Source: CAG-582 sp964636965 (GTDB taxonomy: Bacteria; Bacillota_I; Bacilli_A; RF39; UBA660). Taken from it: a stretch of DNA of 31,526 bases. The notes below the pieces were generated by a model. The model did no database searches and had not been told where the DNA came from. It was given only the letters and a program-made list of their open reading frames with translations. The number at the start of each line of letters is the position of its first letter. Position 1 is the stretch's first letter. The stretch covers positions 1 through 31,526 of the forward strand of contig CAZWST010000013.1 in assembly GCA_964636965.1 (NCBI GenBank). The letters are read 5' to 3'. The translations under genes were made by a program, and so were the position numbers. This document shows, piece after piece, positions 23,449 through 31,082 of the stretch.

Positions 23449-24510
23449 TTATCTACTAAATCTTTTTATAGCTTGAATTGCGTTTTTACATTCATCGTAT
23501 GGATAGGTTATGTTAAACTCTTTAAATAATTTTGTTGGGTCAGTAATATCTGATGATAAAAATCTTTTATATTCATAAAGACATTTTTCAATATCTTCAT
23601 TACATGAGGAATAGAGGTCGTAAGCAATTAGAATTGAATTATAAATATCTTTTATTTGACCATAATAATTTTTTAAGTATTCATCTAATGGGGAAATTTC
23701 ACTATTTATACTTAGTTTTTCTAATTCTTCTTTTATTCTTGTATCTGTTGGTCTAAATATATGCTTAGCTGCCAAGTCTTGAATAATTAATGTTTTTCCA
23801 CGATCATAGACTTCTTCTAAAGATTTAAATATTAAAGTATCTTTTAGGGTTTCATCTTTAGTGTCTATTCCTAAAAAATAACATGCTAAGAACTCAATAA
23901 AGTAGGCTTCTACTTCGATAAAATGTTTTTTTATTAAAGGATTCATTTTATCATGAAATAATTTAGTTGCTAACACATGCGCTGTTTCATGCAGAAAATT
24001 GATAAAATCAGTAAGATTATTTTCAATATAGTATGATAAGTATATGCTAGTAGTTTGGTCTTTTTTTATACATCCTTTATAAAGTTTAGTTACATTTTGT
24101 CCTTCAGCATATCCGATATTTATGTGATTTCTTTCATTTAATAGATATAACATATATTCTTTTGTTAGCATTGGATCATTTAAAAAAGAATAGAACTTTA
24201 TTGAAAATTGAATGAGATTTTCAGGCATTATACTAGGGCAGGCTGTATCAAAAGGCTGATATATTTCCTTATCTAATTCTTGAACAAAAGATAGGTTTGT
24301 ATCTGTAATACCACCTAAATCTATTCTTTGCGTTTTTAAATCTTTTCTATATCTTTTTTTGAATTCACGGAATGTAGATGTTCTACTATTTTTATATGAT
24401 AGGGTAGTTTTTTCATCGACATTTTCTAATTCTTTACATAGTTCTTGCTTTAAAACTTCAGATATCCCATTTTCTTTAATTTCATTTTTTGACCACATAA
24501 AATTACTCAT
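23449..24510 (-). CDS. Putative M3-like metallopeptidase (gluzincin motif)
   Basis: 353 residues, predominantly helical, no signal peptide. HETAH near 174-178 gives the two His zinc ligands and catalytic Glu. A second Glu-rich helix about 25 residues later (IEVEAYFIEF near 198-207) fits the third ligand spacing of M3 oligopeptidases such as PepF. It is much shorter than PepF (about 600 aa), and the N-terminal half has no clear match, so it may be a compact cytoplasmic peptidase or a divergent relative. First gene of a minus-strand unit with yigZ-like and yrzE-like genes. The start at 24510 lies 12 bases from a run of eight G residues that probably acts as ribosome binding site. Confidence 0.72.
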   Translation of the reverse strand: MSNFMWSKNEIKENGISEVLKQELCKELENVDEKTTLSYKNSRTSTFREFKKRYRKDLKTQRIDLGGITDTNLSFVQELDKEIYQPFDTACPSIMPENLIQFSIKFYSFLNDPMLTKEYMLYLLNERNHINIGYAEGQNVTKLYKGCIKKDQTTSIYLSYYIENNLTDFINFLHETAHVLATKLFHDKMNPLIKKHFIEVEAYFIEFLACYFLGIDTKDETLKDTLIFKSLEEVYDRGKTLIIQDLAAKHIFRPTDTRIKEELEKLSINSEISPLDEYLKNYYGQIKDIYNSILIAYDLYSSCNEDIEKCLYEYKRFLSSDITDPTKLFKEFNITYPYDECKNAIQAIKRFSR

Positions 24511-24519
24511 TACAAATAT

Positions 24520-24527
24520 CCCCCCCC
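24520..24527 (-). repeat. Homopolymeric G8 tract at the ribosome binding site of the M3-like gene
   Basis: Eight consecutive C on the plus strand (24520-24527), next to six T (24528-24533). On the minus strand this is A6-G8 ending nine bases before the ATG at 24510. It is the longest G/C homopolymer noticed in this AT-rich window. Confidence 0.9.
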
Positions 24528-24542
24528 TTTTTTGTTATAAGT

Positions 24543-24571
24543 ATTTTAGCATAACTATACAAATTCGACAA
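24543..24571 (-). promoter_or_regulatory. Promoter of the M3-like peptidase unit
   Basis: Minus strand: TTGTCG (24571-24566), 17-base spacer ending in TG-C, TAAAAT (24548-24543): -35 with extended -10. It lies back to back with the uvrC promoter. Confidence 0.7.
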
Positions 24572-24578
24572 GATTTCA

Positions 24579-24587
24579 TGGTATAAT
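24579..24587 (+). promoter_or_regulatory. Extended -10 promoter of uvrC
   Basis: TG-G-TATAAT at 24579-24587 with no good -35. GGTGGTGAT follows almost at the expected transcript start, before the ATG at 24604. Confidence 0.6.
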
Positions 24588-24603
24588 ATGGGTGGTGATT
24601 GAA

Positions 24604-26376
24604 ATGATTCGAGAAAAATTAGCATTAGTTCCTCATCTTCCTGGAAGTTACCAAATGAAGGATAAGAATGGCGTTATTATTTATGTAGGTAAAGCTAAAG
24701 ATTTAAAAAATCGTTTAACATCTTATTTTACTGGTAGAGTTACTGGTAAAACTAAGAAGTTAGTATCGGAAATTGTTGATTTTGAATATATAGTTACGTC
24801 TTCGGAACTTGAATCATTTATCCTTGAATTAAATTTAATTAAGAAATATGATCCAAAGTATAATATACTTTTAAGAGATGATAAGAGTTATCCTTATATT
24901 CAATATAAGAAAGATCCTTATCCTACATTAAAAGTAGTAAGATATTTGCATGTTAAAAAGAGTAATGGAAAACATTTATTTGGACCTTATGTTAATGCTT
25001 ATGCTGCTAGAAGAATGGTTAATTTAATTAATAGACTTTATCCTTTAAAAAAATGTGATGGTAAAAAGAAAGAAGTTTGTTTATATTATCACATTCATGA
25101 ATGTTTAGGCTATTGTGTTAAAAAAATTGATAAAGAAAAAATTGATGAAATGGAAAAAGAAATACTTTCTATTCTTAATGGTAATGATGATATTTTAATA
25201 AGGAAGTTAATGTCCTTAATTGAAATTCACTCTAATAATATGAATTATGAAGTAGCTCTTGAATTAAAGAATGAACTAGATAATATTAAAATTATTATGG
25301 AAAAACAAAAAGTTGAATTACATGATTTTGTTAATCGCGATATTATAAATTATTATTTTGAAAATGGCTTTATATCTATTCAAATATTCTTTATTCGTAA
25401 TGGTAAATTAGTTGGTCAAAAGAATAGTATTATGCCAGTTGGAGATGATTACATAGATGATTGTGAGTCATTTATCGGTCAATTTTATGCTAAAAATGAA
25501 ATACCTAAGGAAATTGTTACTAATGGCGAACTTAATTTGGATATGTTAGGTAGTATGTTAGATACTAAAGTTATAACTGTTACCAAGGGTAGTAAGAAAA
25601 AACTTTTAGATTTAGCACTTGAGAATGCTCGAATTAATTTAAGTAATAATTTTGAAACTATTAATCGAGAGATTATGCGTACAAGTGGAGCTAATGAAGA
25701 ACTTGAAAATATTTTAAATATGAAGATACATAGAATTGATTCTTTTGATAATTCAAACCTTTTTGGGTCTTTTGCAGTTTCTGGTATGGTTGTTTATAAA
25801 GATGGAAAACCTTCTAAGAATGATTATCGTAAATATAAAGTATCAGTTGATGTTAATGATGATTATCATACAATGAAAGAAGTTACTTATAGAAGGTATT
25901 ATCGTGCTTTAGTGGAAGAATCAGAACTACCTGATTTAATACTTGCTGATGGTGGTATTACTCAGGTTCATGCTATAAAAGAGACTTTAGAGTCTTTGGG
26001 ATTAGATAAAAGAATTAAGGTTTGCGGTATGGTTAAAAATGATAAACATAGAACTAATGATTTACTTGATGGAGATACTGAGGAATTAATCCCGATTGAT
26101 AGAACTAGTAATGTGTTTCATTATTTAACACGTATCCAAGATGAAGTTCATAGATATACGATTAATTATCATAGAACTTTAAGAAGCAAAGGATCAATTG
26201 CGTCAATTCTTGATAATATTGAAGGAATTGGTGATGTAAGAAAAAAAGAACTTATTAAAAAATTTGGTAGTGTTAAAAAGATGAGTGAAGCAAGTGTTGA
26301 GGAAATTGCTTCAGTTGTACCTATGAATGTTGCTGAAAATATTTGCAAGTACTTGACTGATTTTATGAATAAATAA
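24604..26376 (+). CDS. uvrC: Excinuclease ABC subunit C
   Basis: UvrC makes both incisions around bulky DNA lesions in nucleotide excision repair. The 590 residues show a GIY-YIG domain at the N-terminus (PGSYQMKD, IYVGKAKDLKNRL near 14-38), the Cys-rich CLYYHIHECLGYC segment near 157-169, the UVR UvrB-binding motif near 195-230, the RNase H-like 5'-incision domain (IDSFDNSNLFGS near 378; VSGMVVYKDGKP) and a C-terminal helix-hairpin-helix pair (IEGIGDVRKKELIKKFGS). Start placed at ATG 24604; GTGs at 24592 and 24595 would fall at or before the predicted transcript start. uvrA and uvrB are not in the window. Confidence 0.96.
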   Translation: MIREKLALVPHLPGSYQMKDKNGVIIYVGKAKDLKNRLTSYFTGRVTGKTKKLVSEIVDFEYIVTSSELESFILELNLIKKYDPKYNILLRDDKSYPYIQYKKDPYPTLKVVRYLHVKKSNGKHLFGPYVNAYAARRMVNLINRLYPLKKCDGKKKEVCLYYHIHECLGYCVKKIDKEKIDEMEKEILSILNGNDDILIRKLMSLIEIHSNNMNYEVALELKNELDNIKIIMEKQKVELHDFVNRDIINYYFENGFISIQIFFIRNGKLVGQKNSIMPVGDDYIDDCESFIGQFYAKNEIPKEIVTNGELNLDMLGSMLDTKVITVTKGSKKKLLDLALENARINLSNNFETINREIMRTSGANEELENILNMKIHRIDSFDNSNLFGSFAVSGMVVYKDGKPSKNDYRKYKVSVDVNDDYHTMKEVTYRRYYRALVEESELPDLILADGGITQVHAIKETLESLGLDKRIKVCGMVKNDKHRTNDLLDGDTEELIPIDRTSNVFHYLTRIQDEVHRYTINYHRTLRSKGSIASILDNIEGIGDVRKKELIKKFGSVKKMSEASVEEIASVVPMNVAENICKYLTDFMNK

Positions 26377-26377
26377 G

Positions 26378-26406
26378 TTGCAGGTTTTGGTTATTTATTA
26401 TAAAAT
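26378..26406 (+). promoter_or_regulatory. Probable promoter of the small membrane protein gene
   Basis: TTGCAG (26378-26383, weak -35), 17-base spacer, TAAAAT (26401-26406). TATTTT and GAAGGTAGG then lead to the ATG at 26430, a layout similar to those at 8255 and 14707. Confidence 0.5.
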
Positions 26407-26429
26407 TATTTTGAAGGTAGGCGGATTTA

Positions 26430-26924
26430 ATGGCAACAGATGTTTACGGAAGAAGAAAAATGTATAATGGTGGCTTTGTCTTTTTACTTTTAGTACCAAT
26501 TGGCGCAATTGCTATATTTTTCTTATATGATTTTTGTATGGATATCTACAAACAAAAACAATTAGATATGCGTACAAAAGATGTCTTAACAGAAGTACTT
26601 AATCGTGAAGGTCTTGAAAATCTTGATGAGATGAAAATATTTGCTTCTAAAGTGTTTGAGGAGTACAAAATAACTGATGATGATTATTCATTAATGCAAG
26701 TAGATGACTACTACTTACTTACGGTTTATGATAAATATATAAGTGTTGTTGGTGAATTAAGTTTTGGTTTTATTAAAAACAAAAAATCGGTTGCAAGTTC
26801 AAGTTATAAGGGATACTACAATGAATATAAAGAGGTAGTTGTAGAAAAATATAAAGAGAATATTGATGAAGCTTTAGATGATGATGCTAAGAATAATGAA
26901 GACTCTGGAATAATAATAAATTAG
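26430..26924 (+). CDS. Small single-pass membrane protein, unknown function
   Basis: 164 residues with one strong hydrophobic segment near 14-34 preceded by basic residues (YGRRKMYNGG). The bulk is therefore probably outside the cytoplasm. After it come a helical stretch (about 38-75, QKQLDMRTKDVLTEVLNREGL), a strand-rich middle and an acidic tail (DEALDDDAKNNED). The N-terminal hydrophobic helix running into a polar helix is superficially like TadE-type pseudopilins, but no family motif confirms this and there is no prepilin cleavage site. GAAGGTAGG precedes the ATG by eleven bases. It is monocistronic, between uvrC and a terminator shared with the convergent gene. Confidence 0.75.
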   Translation: MATDVYGRRKMYNGGFVFLLLVPIGAIAIFFLYDFCMDIYKQKQLDMRTKDVLTEVLNREGLENLDEMKIFASKVFEEYKITDDDYSLMQVDDYYLLTVYDKYISVVGELSFGFIKNKKSVASSSYKGYYNEYKEVVVEKYKENIDEALDDDAKNNEDSGIIIN

Positions 26925-26950
26925 GATGATTATTTAATAATCATCCTTTT
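26923..26950 (+). terminator. Terminator between convergent genes
   Basis: AGGATGATTA pairs with TAATCATCCT around TTTAA, followed by TTT on the plus strand. It overlaps the ends of both convergent genes. Confidence 0.8.
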
Positions 26951-27184
26951 ATATTTGTTAATTAAATTACTTAAAAAATCAAAGTTTTCTTTACTAAATT
27001 TATCTTTGTATTTATTTATATCTAAACTATCTGGATTCTTTAAATAATATTCATAATTTTCTTTAATAAATGAATATATAAAATCTAATTCACTAGTAGA
27101 TATATTTAAATTGTTTTTATTTGCAAATTTAACTATATCTTCTTTTTTCATGATAGATATATAATTTTTAATGACATTTAACAT
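26930..27184 (-). CDS. Small DUF2624-like protein
   Basis: 84 residues, helical and Lys/Asn/Ile-rich, no cysteines. The order KKEDIVKFANKNNL, then ISTSELDFIYSFIKEN, then KYKDKFSKENFDFLSNLINKY resembles the small DUF2624 (YqfT-like) family of Bacillota, which has a start helix, an alternating IT/S-x-x-E/Q segment and a C-terminal helix. This is a pattern-level match only. ATG at 27184 sits four bases after GGAGG, and a TATAAT (27205-27200, minus) lies just upstream, so it is a real, independently expressed gene. Function unknown. Confidence 0.7.
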   Translation of the reverse strand: MLNVIKNYISIMKKEDIVKFANKNNLNISTSELDFIYSFIKENYEYYLKNPDSLDINKYKDKFSKENFDFLSNLINKYKRMIIK

Positions 27185-27234
27185 ATTTCCTCCATATCTA
27201 TTATATTTTATGATTATTTACTAATAATATTAAT

Positions 27235-29142
27235 ATGAAAAAGACTATAATTTTAAAAATATTTATTTTAATTCTTAATCTTATTGTAATAATAATACTT
27301 TTTGATATTATTATTAATAAACACGATTATTATTTAATGCAAAGTAATAGTATACTTAATAATACTTTTTATGGAAAAAGTGCTCCAAGAGGAAGGATAC
27401 TTGATAGTAAAGGAAGAGTGCTTGTAGATAATAAAGGAATAAAAGTTTTAGTTTATAAAAAAAGTAAAGAAGTAGACATTAAAAATCTTTGCAAAAGTCT
27501 TTCTGATATATTAGATTTATCAAATGTTTCTGTAAGCGTAAAAGATAAAAAAAGATATTATTATTTTATGAATAAAGATAAAATTGATGCTTTATTAGAT
27601 AATAAAATAATAGATAGATATAAATCATCTCTAATAACTAAAACTGAACTGGAAGAATATAAATATACATTTATAAGTGATGATGATATAAGCAATATTA
27701 ACGAGTCAGAAGTCTATATTTATAATATACTTAATAATGGATATAGTTTTAGAGAAAAAATTATTAAAAGTGATATAACTGAAGAAGAACTTAATAAAAT
27801 TAATTTACTTAACAGTGATAGTTTGGATGTTAATGTTAAATGGATTAGACATTATAATTATGATTCTGTTTTAAATCAATTATTTGGTTCAATTGGTTCA
27901 ATTGCAGAAGAAAATGTGAATGATTATTTAAATCAGGGATACAGTCTGGATGATACAGTTGGTGTATCGTTTATTGAAAAATATTATGAAGAATATTTGA
28001 GGGGTGAAAAAGCTATATATAAGTTTAATAATGGAGTTTTAGAACTTGTACAAGAGGAAAAGCGAGGAAATGACTTAGTTTTAAATATTGATATTGAAGA
28101 AGAGATGGAAATAGAAAAAATCTTAAAAGAAGAAGTTGAAAATGCCAAAAAGTATCCTAGTAGCAAATATTATAAGGGTAGTTATGTTATAGTAAGTGAT
28201 CCGGGTACTGGCGCTATAGTAGGAATAGCTGGTTTTGATGCAAATAATAATTATTCTCCTGATGTACTTGGTGTTCTTACTAATTCTTATACTGTTGGAT
28301 CTGTTGTTAAAGGCGCTAGTCAAAGTGTTGCCTTTATAAATGGAGTTATAGATATTAATAGAAAAGTTAATGATTCTTGTGTGAAAATTAAAAATATGCC
28401 TAGTAAATGTTCGTGGGCAAGACTTGGTAGTTTAAATGACATTGATGCTTTAGCAAAATCTTCTAACTATTATCAGTTTATAAACGCTATTAAAGTAACA
28501 GGAAGAAATTACACATATGATATGCTCTTTAACCCGACAATGGAAGATTTTAATAAATATAGAAGTGTCTTTAAAAGTTATGGTTTAGGAGATTATACGG
28601 GTATTGATATTTTAGAAGAAAAACTAGGTATTACTGGTTCAAGAATAAGTGGGGATTTGTTATTAAATTATGTAATAGGTCAATATGATACTTATACACC
28701 CTTAATGCTTACAAGTTATATTAATACTATTGCTAATGATGGAGTTCGTTTAAAACTTAGAATAGTTGATTATGCAATTGATTCGGAAGGAAATAAAATA
28801 GATATTAATGAGCCAGAAGTTTTGAGTAAAGTAGATATTAAACCTTCTGATTTAGATAGAATACAAGAAGGATTTAGAAAAGTTATTTCTTCTGGAACTG
28901 CTTCTAGTTATGTGGATCACTCAATAAATGCGGCTGGTAAGACAGGTACTAGTGAAACTTTTTATAGTGGTATTCCAACTACTTCTAGATCATTTATAAT
29001 GTATGCACCAATTGAAGCTCCGAAGTATTCAATTGTGATAGTTTCACCAAATCTTTCATATGCTAATACTGTAAATAATTATAAATATCCGATAAATAGT
29101 CGTCTAAGTAGAAAAATATCTAACTTTTTGTTTGAAAAGTAG
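27235..29142 (+). CDS. Class B penicillin-binding protein (transpeptidase)
   Basis: Monofunctional D,D-transpeptidase for elongation or division. The 635 residues have an N-terminal anchor (about 5-28), the dimerisation-domain motif APRGRILDSKGRVL near 50-63, and a transpeptidase domain with SVVK (catalytic Ser near 356), SSN near 409 and KTGT near 569. The Pro-Gly-Ser-Thr usual before the active Ser is Val-Gly-Ser-Val here. No PASTA domains follow, so it is closer to PBP2/SpoVD-like minimal forms; FtsI versus MrdA cannot be settled. ATG at 27235 has no recognisable ribosome binding site; AT-rich sequence with TATGAT (27209) and TAATAA (27222) lies upstream. It is not next to mreBCD or mra genes. 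Confidence 0.9.
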   Translation: MKKTIILKIFILILNLIVIIILFDIIINKHDYYLMQSNSILNNTFYGKSAPRGRILDSKGRVLVDNKGIKVLVYKKSKEVDIKNLCKSLSDILDLSNVSVSVKDKKRYYYFMNKDKIDALLDNKIIDRYKSSLITKTELEEYKYTFISDDDISNINESEVYIYNILNNGYSFREKIIKSDITEEELNKINLLNSDSLDVNVKWIRHYNYDSVLNQLFGSIGSIAEENVNDYLNQGYSLDDTVGVSFIEKYYEEYLRGEKAIYKFNNGVLELVQEEKRGNDLVLNIDIEEEMEIEKILKEEVENAKKYPSSKYYKGSYVIVSDPGTGAIVGIAGFDANNNYSPDVLGVLTNSYTVGSVVKGASQSVAFINGVIDINRKVNDSCVKIKNMPSKCSWARLGSLNDIDALAKSSNYYQFINAIKVTGRNYTYDMLFNPTMEDFNKYRSVFKSYGLGDYTGIDILEEKLGITGSRISGDLLLNYVIGQYDTYTPLMLTSYINTIANDGVRLKLRIVDYAIDSEGNKIDINEPEVLSKVDIKPSDLDRIQEGFRKVISSGTASSYVDHSINAAGKTGTSETFYSGIPTTSRSFIMYAPIEAPKYSIVIVSPNLSYANTVNNYKYPINSRLSRKISNFLFEK

Positions 29143-29160
29143 TCTATTATGTGTTAAAAT
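29132..29160 (+). promoter_or_regulatory. Promoter of rpmG
   Basis: TTGAAA (29132-29137), 17-base spacer ending in TG-T, TAAAAT (29155-29160). It lies across the end of the class B PBP gene. Confidence 0.78.
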
Positions 29161-29192
29161 ACTCTTAGTTTGACGAGTGAGGAGGCAATAAA

Positions 29193-29375
29193 ATGGCTAA
29201 AGGAAAAACAGATGCTAGAACTGCTGTAGGACTTAAATGTTCAAAATGTGGTAAAATGACTAGAAGACATACTGAAAAGAATACAAAAAATGATACAGAA
29301 AAAATGGAAATAAAGAAATATTGTCCTTTTTGTAAGTCAGTTCAAATCTTCAAAGAAACAAAAATTGGTAAATAA
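29193..29375 (+). CDS. rpmG: 50S ribosomal protein L33 (zinc-binding form)
   Basis: Small 50S protein. 60 residues with two CxxC pairs (CSKC near 16-19 and CPFC near 44-47), marking the zinc-binding (C+) type, and MEIKKYCPFC with ETK near the end as in other L33 proteins. It is about ten residues longer than usual at the N-terminus (MAKGKTDARTAVG). GAGGAGG precedes the ATG. In many Bacillota an rpmG copy is followed by secE and nusG; here a small basic orphan and efp follow instead. Confidence 0.92.
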   Translation: MAKGKTDARTAVGLKCSKCGKMTRRHTEKNTKNDTEKMEIKKYCPFCKSVQIFKETKIGK

Positions 29376-29393
29376 TTGATTTAGGATGGAAAT

Positions 29394-29582
29394 ATGGGCA
29401 AGCATATAATTGTACATACTCAACTTGTAGATTTTATAGACTACAGGAACTTGATAATTGCTCAAGCCAATCAATTTTATTCAAGAGTTCAACCAAATAC
29501 TCAATTTTATGGAAAAAAAGTTGTTGGTTCGAAGAAGAAGTACAAAACGAAAAAGTCGAAAAGAAAAAGTAAGAAATATTAA
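29394..29582 (+). CDS. Small, highly basic protein of unknown function
   Basis: Not recognised. 62 residues: a mixed N-terminal half (IVHTQLVDFIDYRNLI, ANQFYSRVQPN) and a C-terminal half packed with Lys/Arg (from about 40, KKVVGSKKKYKTK onward), with no hydrophobic segment and no cysteine. The tail resembles the unstructured RNA-binding tails of ribosomal proteins. It sits 18 bases after rpmG behind AGGATGG, and only 15 bases before the efp ATG, so all three are probably one transcript. The position suggests a ribosome- or RNA-associated role. It is not SecE, which needs a membrane helix. Coding evidence is the ribosome binding site, tight packing and non-random composition. Confidence 0.7.
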   Translation: MGKHIIVHTQLVDFIDYRNLIIAQANQFYSRVQPNTQFYGKKVVGSKKKYKTKKSKRKSKKY

Positions 29583-29597
29583 GAGGAGGTGCATATC

Positions 29598-30158
29598 ATG
29601 AACATTAATATTAATGAAATTAAAAATGGTATGACCATTATAATTGATGGAAAACTTTGTTTAATTGAAGAATTCCAACATGTTAAACCTGGAAAAGGTT
29701 CAGCATTTATGAAAATGAAATTAAGAAATCTTAGAACAGGTGCTTTAGTAGAAGACACTTATAACACTAATATTAAGATTGAAAGAGCCAGAGTAGATAG
29801 ACTACCTATGCAATACTTGTATTCTATGGGAGACTCTTATGTGTTTATGAATAATGAAACATATGAACAATTAGAATTACCTCAAGAAAAGATTGCTGAT
29901 CAAGTTAAATATTTAAAAGAAGGTCTTGAACTTACAATTAGTATGTACGAAGGTGAGATTCTTGGTATTCAATTACCTGAAAAGATTGAATATGAGATAG
30001 TTGAAACTAGTGAAGCTGTTAAGGGTAATACTACTAACAATGCTACAAAGGATGCTAAAATCGAAACAGGTTATACTGTTAAAGTGCCTTTATTTATAAG
30101 CCAAGGAGAAAAGATTCTTATCTCTACTCAAGATGGTAAATATGCAGGAAGAGCTTAG
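29598..30158 (+). CDS. efp: Elongation factor P
   Basis: Relieves ribosome stalling at polyproline stretches. 186 residues in three domains: KOW-like N-domain with the loop KPGKGSAF (modifiable Lys near 33), OB domain II starting VDRLPMQYLYSMGD near 75, and the C-terminal OB domain with GYTVKVPLFISQGEKI near 156. Loop Lys fits beta-lysylation or a Bacillus-type aminopentanol modification; the modifying enzymes are not in the window. The ATG at 29598 is preferred to a GTG at 29589, which lies inside GAGGAGGTG, the ribosome binding site. Last gene of the rpmG-orphan-efp unit. Confidence 0.96.
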   Translation: MNININEIKNGMTIIIDGKLCLIEEFQHVKPGKGSAFMKMKLRNLRTGALVEDTYNTNIKIERARVDRLPMQYLYSMGDSYVFMNNETYEQLELPQEKIADQVKYLKEGLELTISMYEGEILGIQLPEKIEYEIVETSEAVKGNTTNNATKDAKIETGYTVKVPLFISQGEKILISTQDGKYAGRA

Positions 30159-30175
30159 GCTCTTCTTTTTTATTT
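30147..30175 (+). terminator. Terminator of rpmG-efp
   Basis: GAAGAGC pairs with GCTCTTC around TTAG, followed by TTTTTT. It overlaps the efp stop. Confidence 0.9.
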
Positions 30176-30231
30176 GTAAAGTAACTTTATATTTTGTAAT
30201 CAACTATTTTTCATTTTCTTACTGTAAACTA

Positions 30232-30260
30232 TTGACACATCTTGTCTAAATTGATATGAT
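30232..30260 (+). promoter_or_regulatory. Strong promoter of the HTH protein gene
   Basis: TTGACA (30232-30237), 17-base spacer ending in TG-A, TATGAT (30255-30260): a consensus -35 with an extended -10, one of the best promoters in the window. Confidence 0.88.
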
Positions 30261-30293
30261 AACTATGTAAAATAGAGAAGGGAAGTTCGGGGA

Positions 30294-31067
30294 ATGGAAC
30301 AATTAAATAAATTACTACAAGAACTAGGAATATCAAAGGTTAGACTTGCAAAGTATCTTGGAGTATCAAGACAAATGGTTTATAACTATTTGGAACTAGA
30401 AAATATTAATAAGTGGCCTAAAGAAAAGAAAATTCTTTTATTAAAATTGTTAGATATTGAAGATGGTGATGAAGGTACTGTTAGTTCAATTAAAGTTACT
30501 ACAGATTATCTGTTAGCTGTTGAAAATAGATTAAGCGAAGGCGTTAAAGAGGCTTCTGAAAATGATTATTTAGATTTAAAAGGACTAAAAAAAGAAGAAC
30601 ATGCTTTAATAAGTGATATTACTTTCTTAATTAAAGAAAAATTGGTTGAATCTACTAATCATGAAGAAAACTTCTATGCCTTACAATATATGTATCATAT
30701 GTTACAAAGTATGGATAATGCACCGGAACTTAAATACTTATTAGGTTATGTATCAAAAGCTATGGGATTTACTCCTCCAAATGTATTTAGATTTAATGAA
30801 GATAAACAATTTATCTTTGAAGGTATAATTCATACAGCGTTTAATTTATTTAATAATGGAGCTCCTACTAGAGCTAAAGTAGTTGAATCGCGTGATAGAT
30901 TCGTTCGTGATATTGAATCAAAGAATGAAGAAAAGCTTTCTCGTACACAACAACTATTTACTGTTAAGGTACAAGCTTTAAGGGAACTTGGTTATTCACA
31001 ACTTAATAATGAGAATGCTGCTGAAGTATTTGAAAAAATTGCAGAAATTGAATCAAGAAAAGTATAA
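30294..31067 (+). CDS. HTH (XRE/Cro-like) protein with uncharacterised helical C-terminal domain
   Basis: 257 residues. The first ~55 form a compact helix-turn-helix: LLQELGISKVRLAKYLGVSRQ with recognition helix RQMVYNYLE, typical of XRE-like DNA-binding domains. After a linker (SSIKVTTDY) a long, mainly helical domain (about 70-257) follows with no cysteines or membrane segments and no ligand-binding or protease motif I can name (FYALQYMYHMLQSMD, GFTPPNVFRFNED, and a coiled end ENAAEVFEKIAEIES). GAAGGGAAG and GGGGA precede the ATG. Monocistronic, with a very strong promoter and its own terminator, so the protein is probably abundant. It could be a global regulator or nucleoid-associated factor; target sites are not evident. 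Confidence 0.85.
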   Translation: MEQLNKLLQELGISKVRLAKYLGVSRQMVYNYLELENINKWPKEKKILLLKLLDIEDGDEGTVSSIKVTTDYLLAVENRLSEGVKEASENDYLDLKGLKKEEHALISDITFLIKEKLVESTNHEENFYALQYMYHMLQSMDNAPELKYLLGYVSKAMGFTPPNVFRFNEDKQFIFEGIIHTAFNLFNNGAPTRAKVVESRDRFVRDIESKNEEKLSRTQQLFTVKVQALRELGYSQLNNENAAEVFEKIAEIESRKV

Positions 31068-31082
31068 TTACTTTTCTTTTTT
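31057..31082 (+). terminator. Terminator of the HTH protein gene
   Basis: GAAAAGTA pairs with TACTTTTC around TAAT, followed by six Ts. A TATAAT at 31063-31068 within the stem and loop could also act as a -10 for downstream RNA. Confidence 0.88.

Noticed and set aside
29394..29582. secE after rpmG
   Set aside because: The usual rpmG-secE-nusG order suggested it, but the protein has no membrane helix and no SecE motif.
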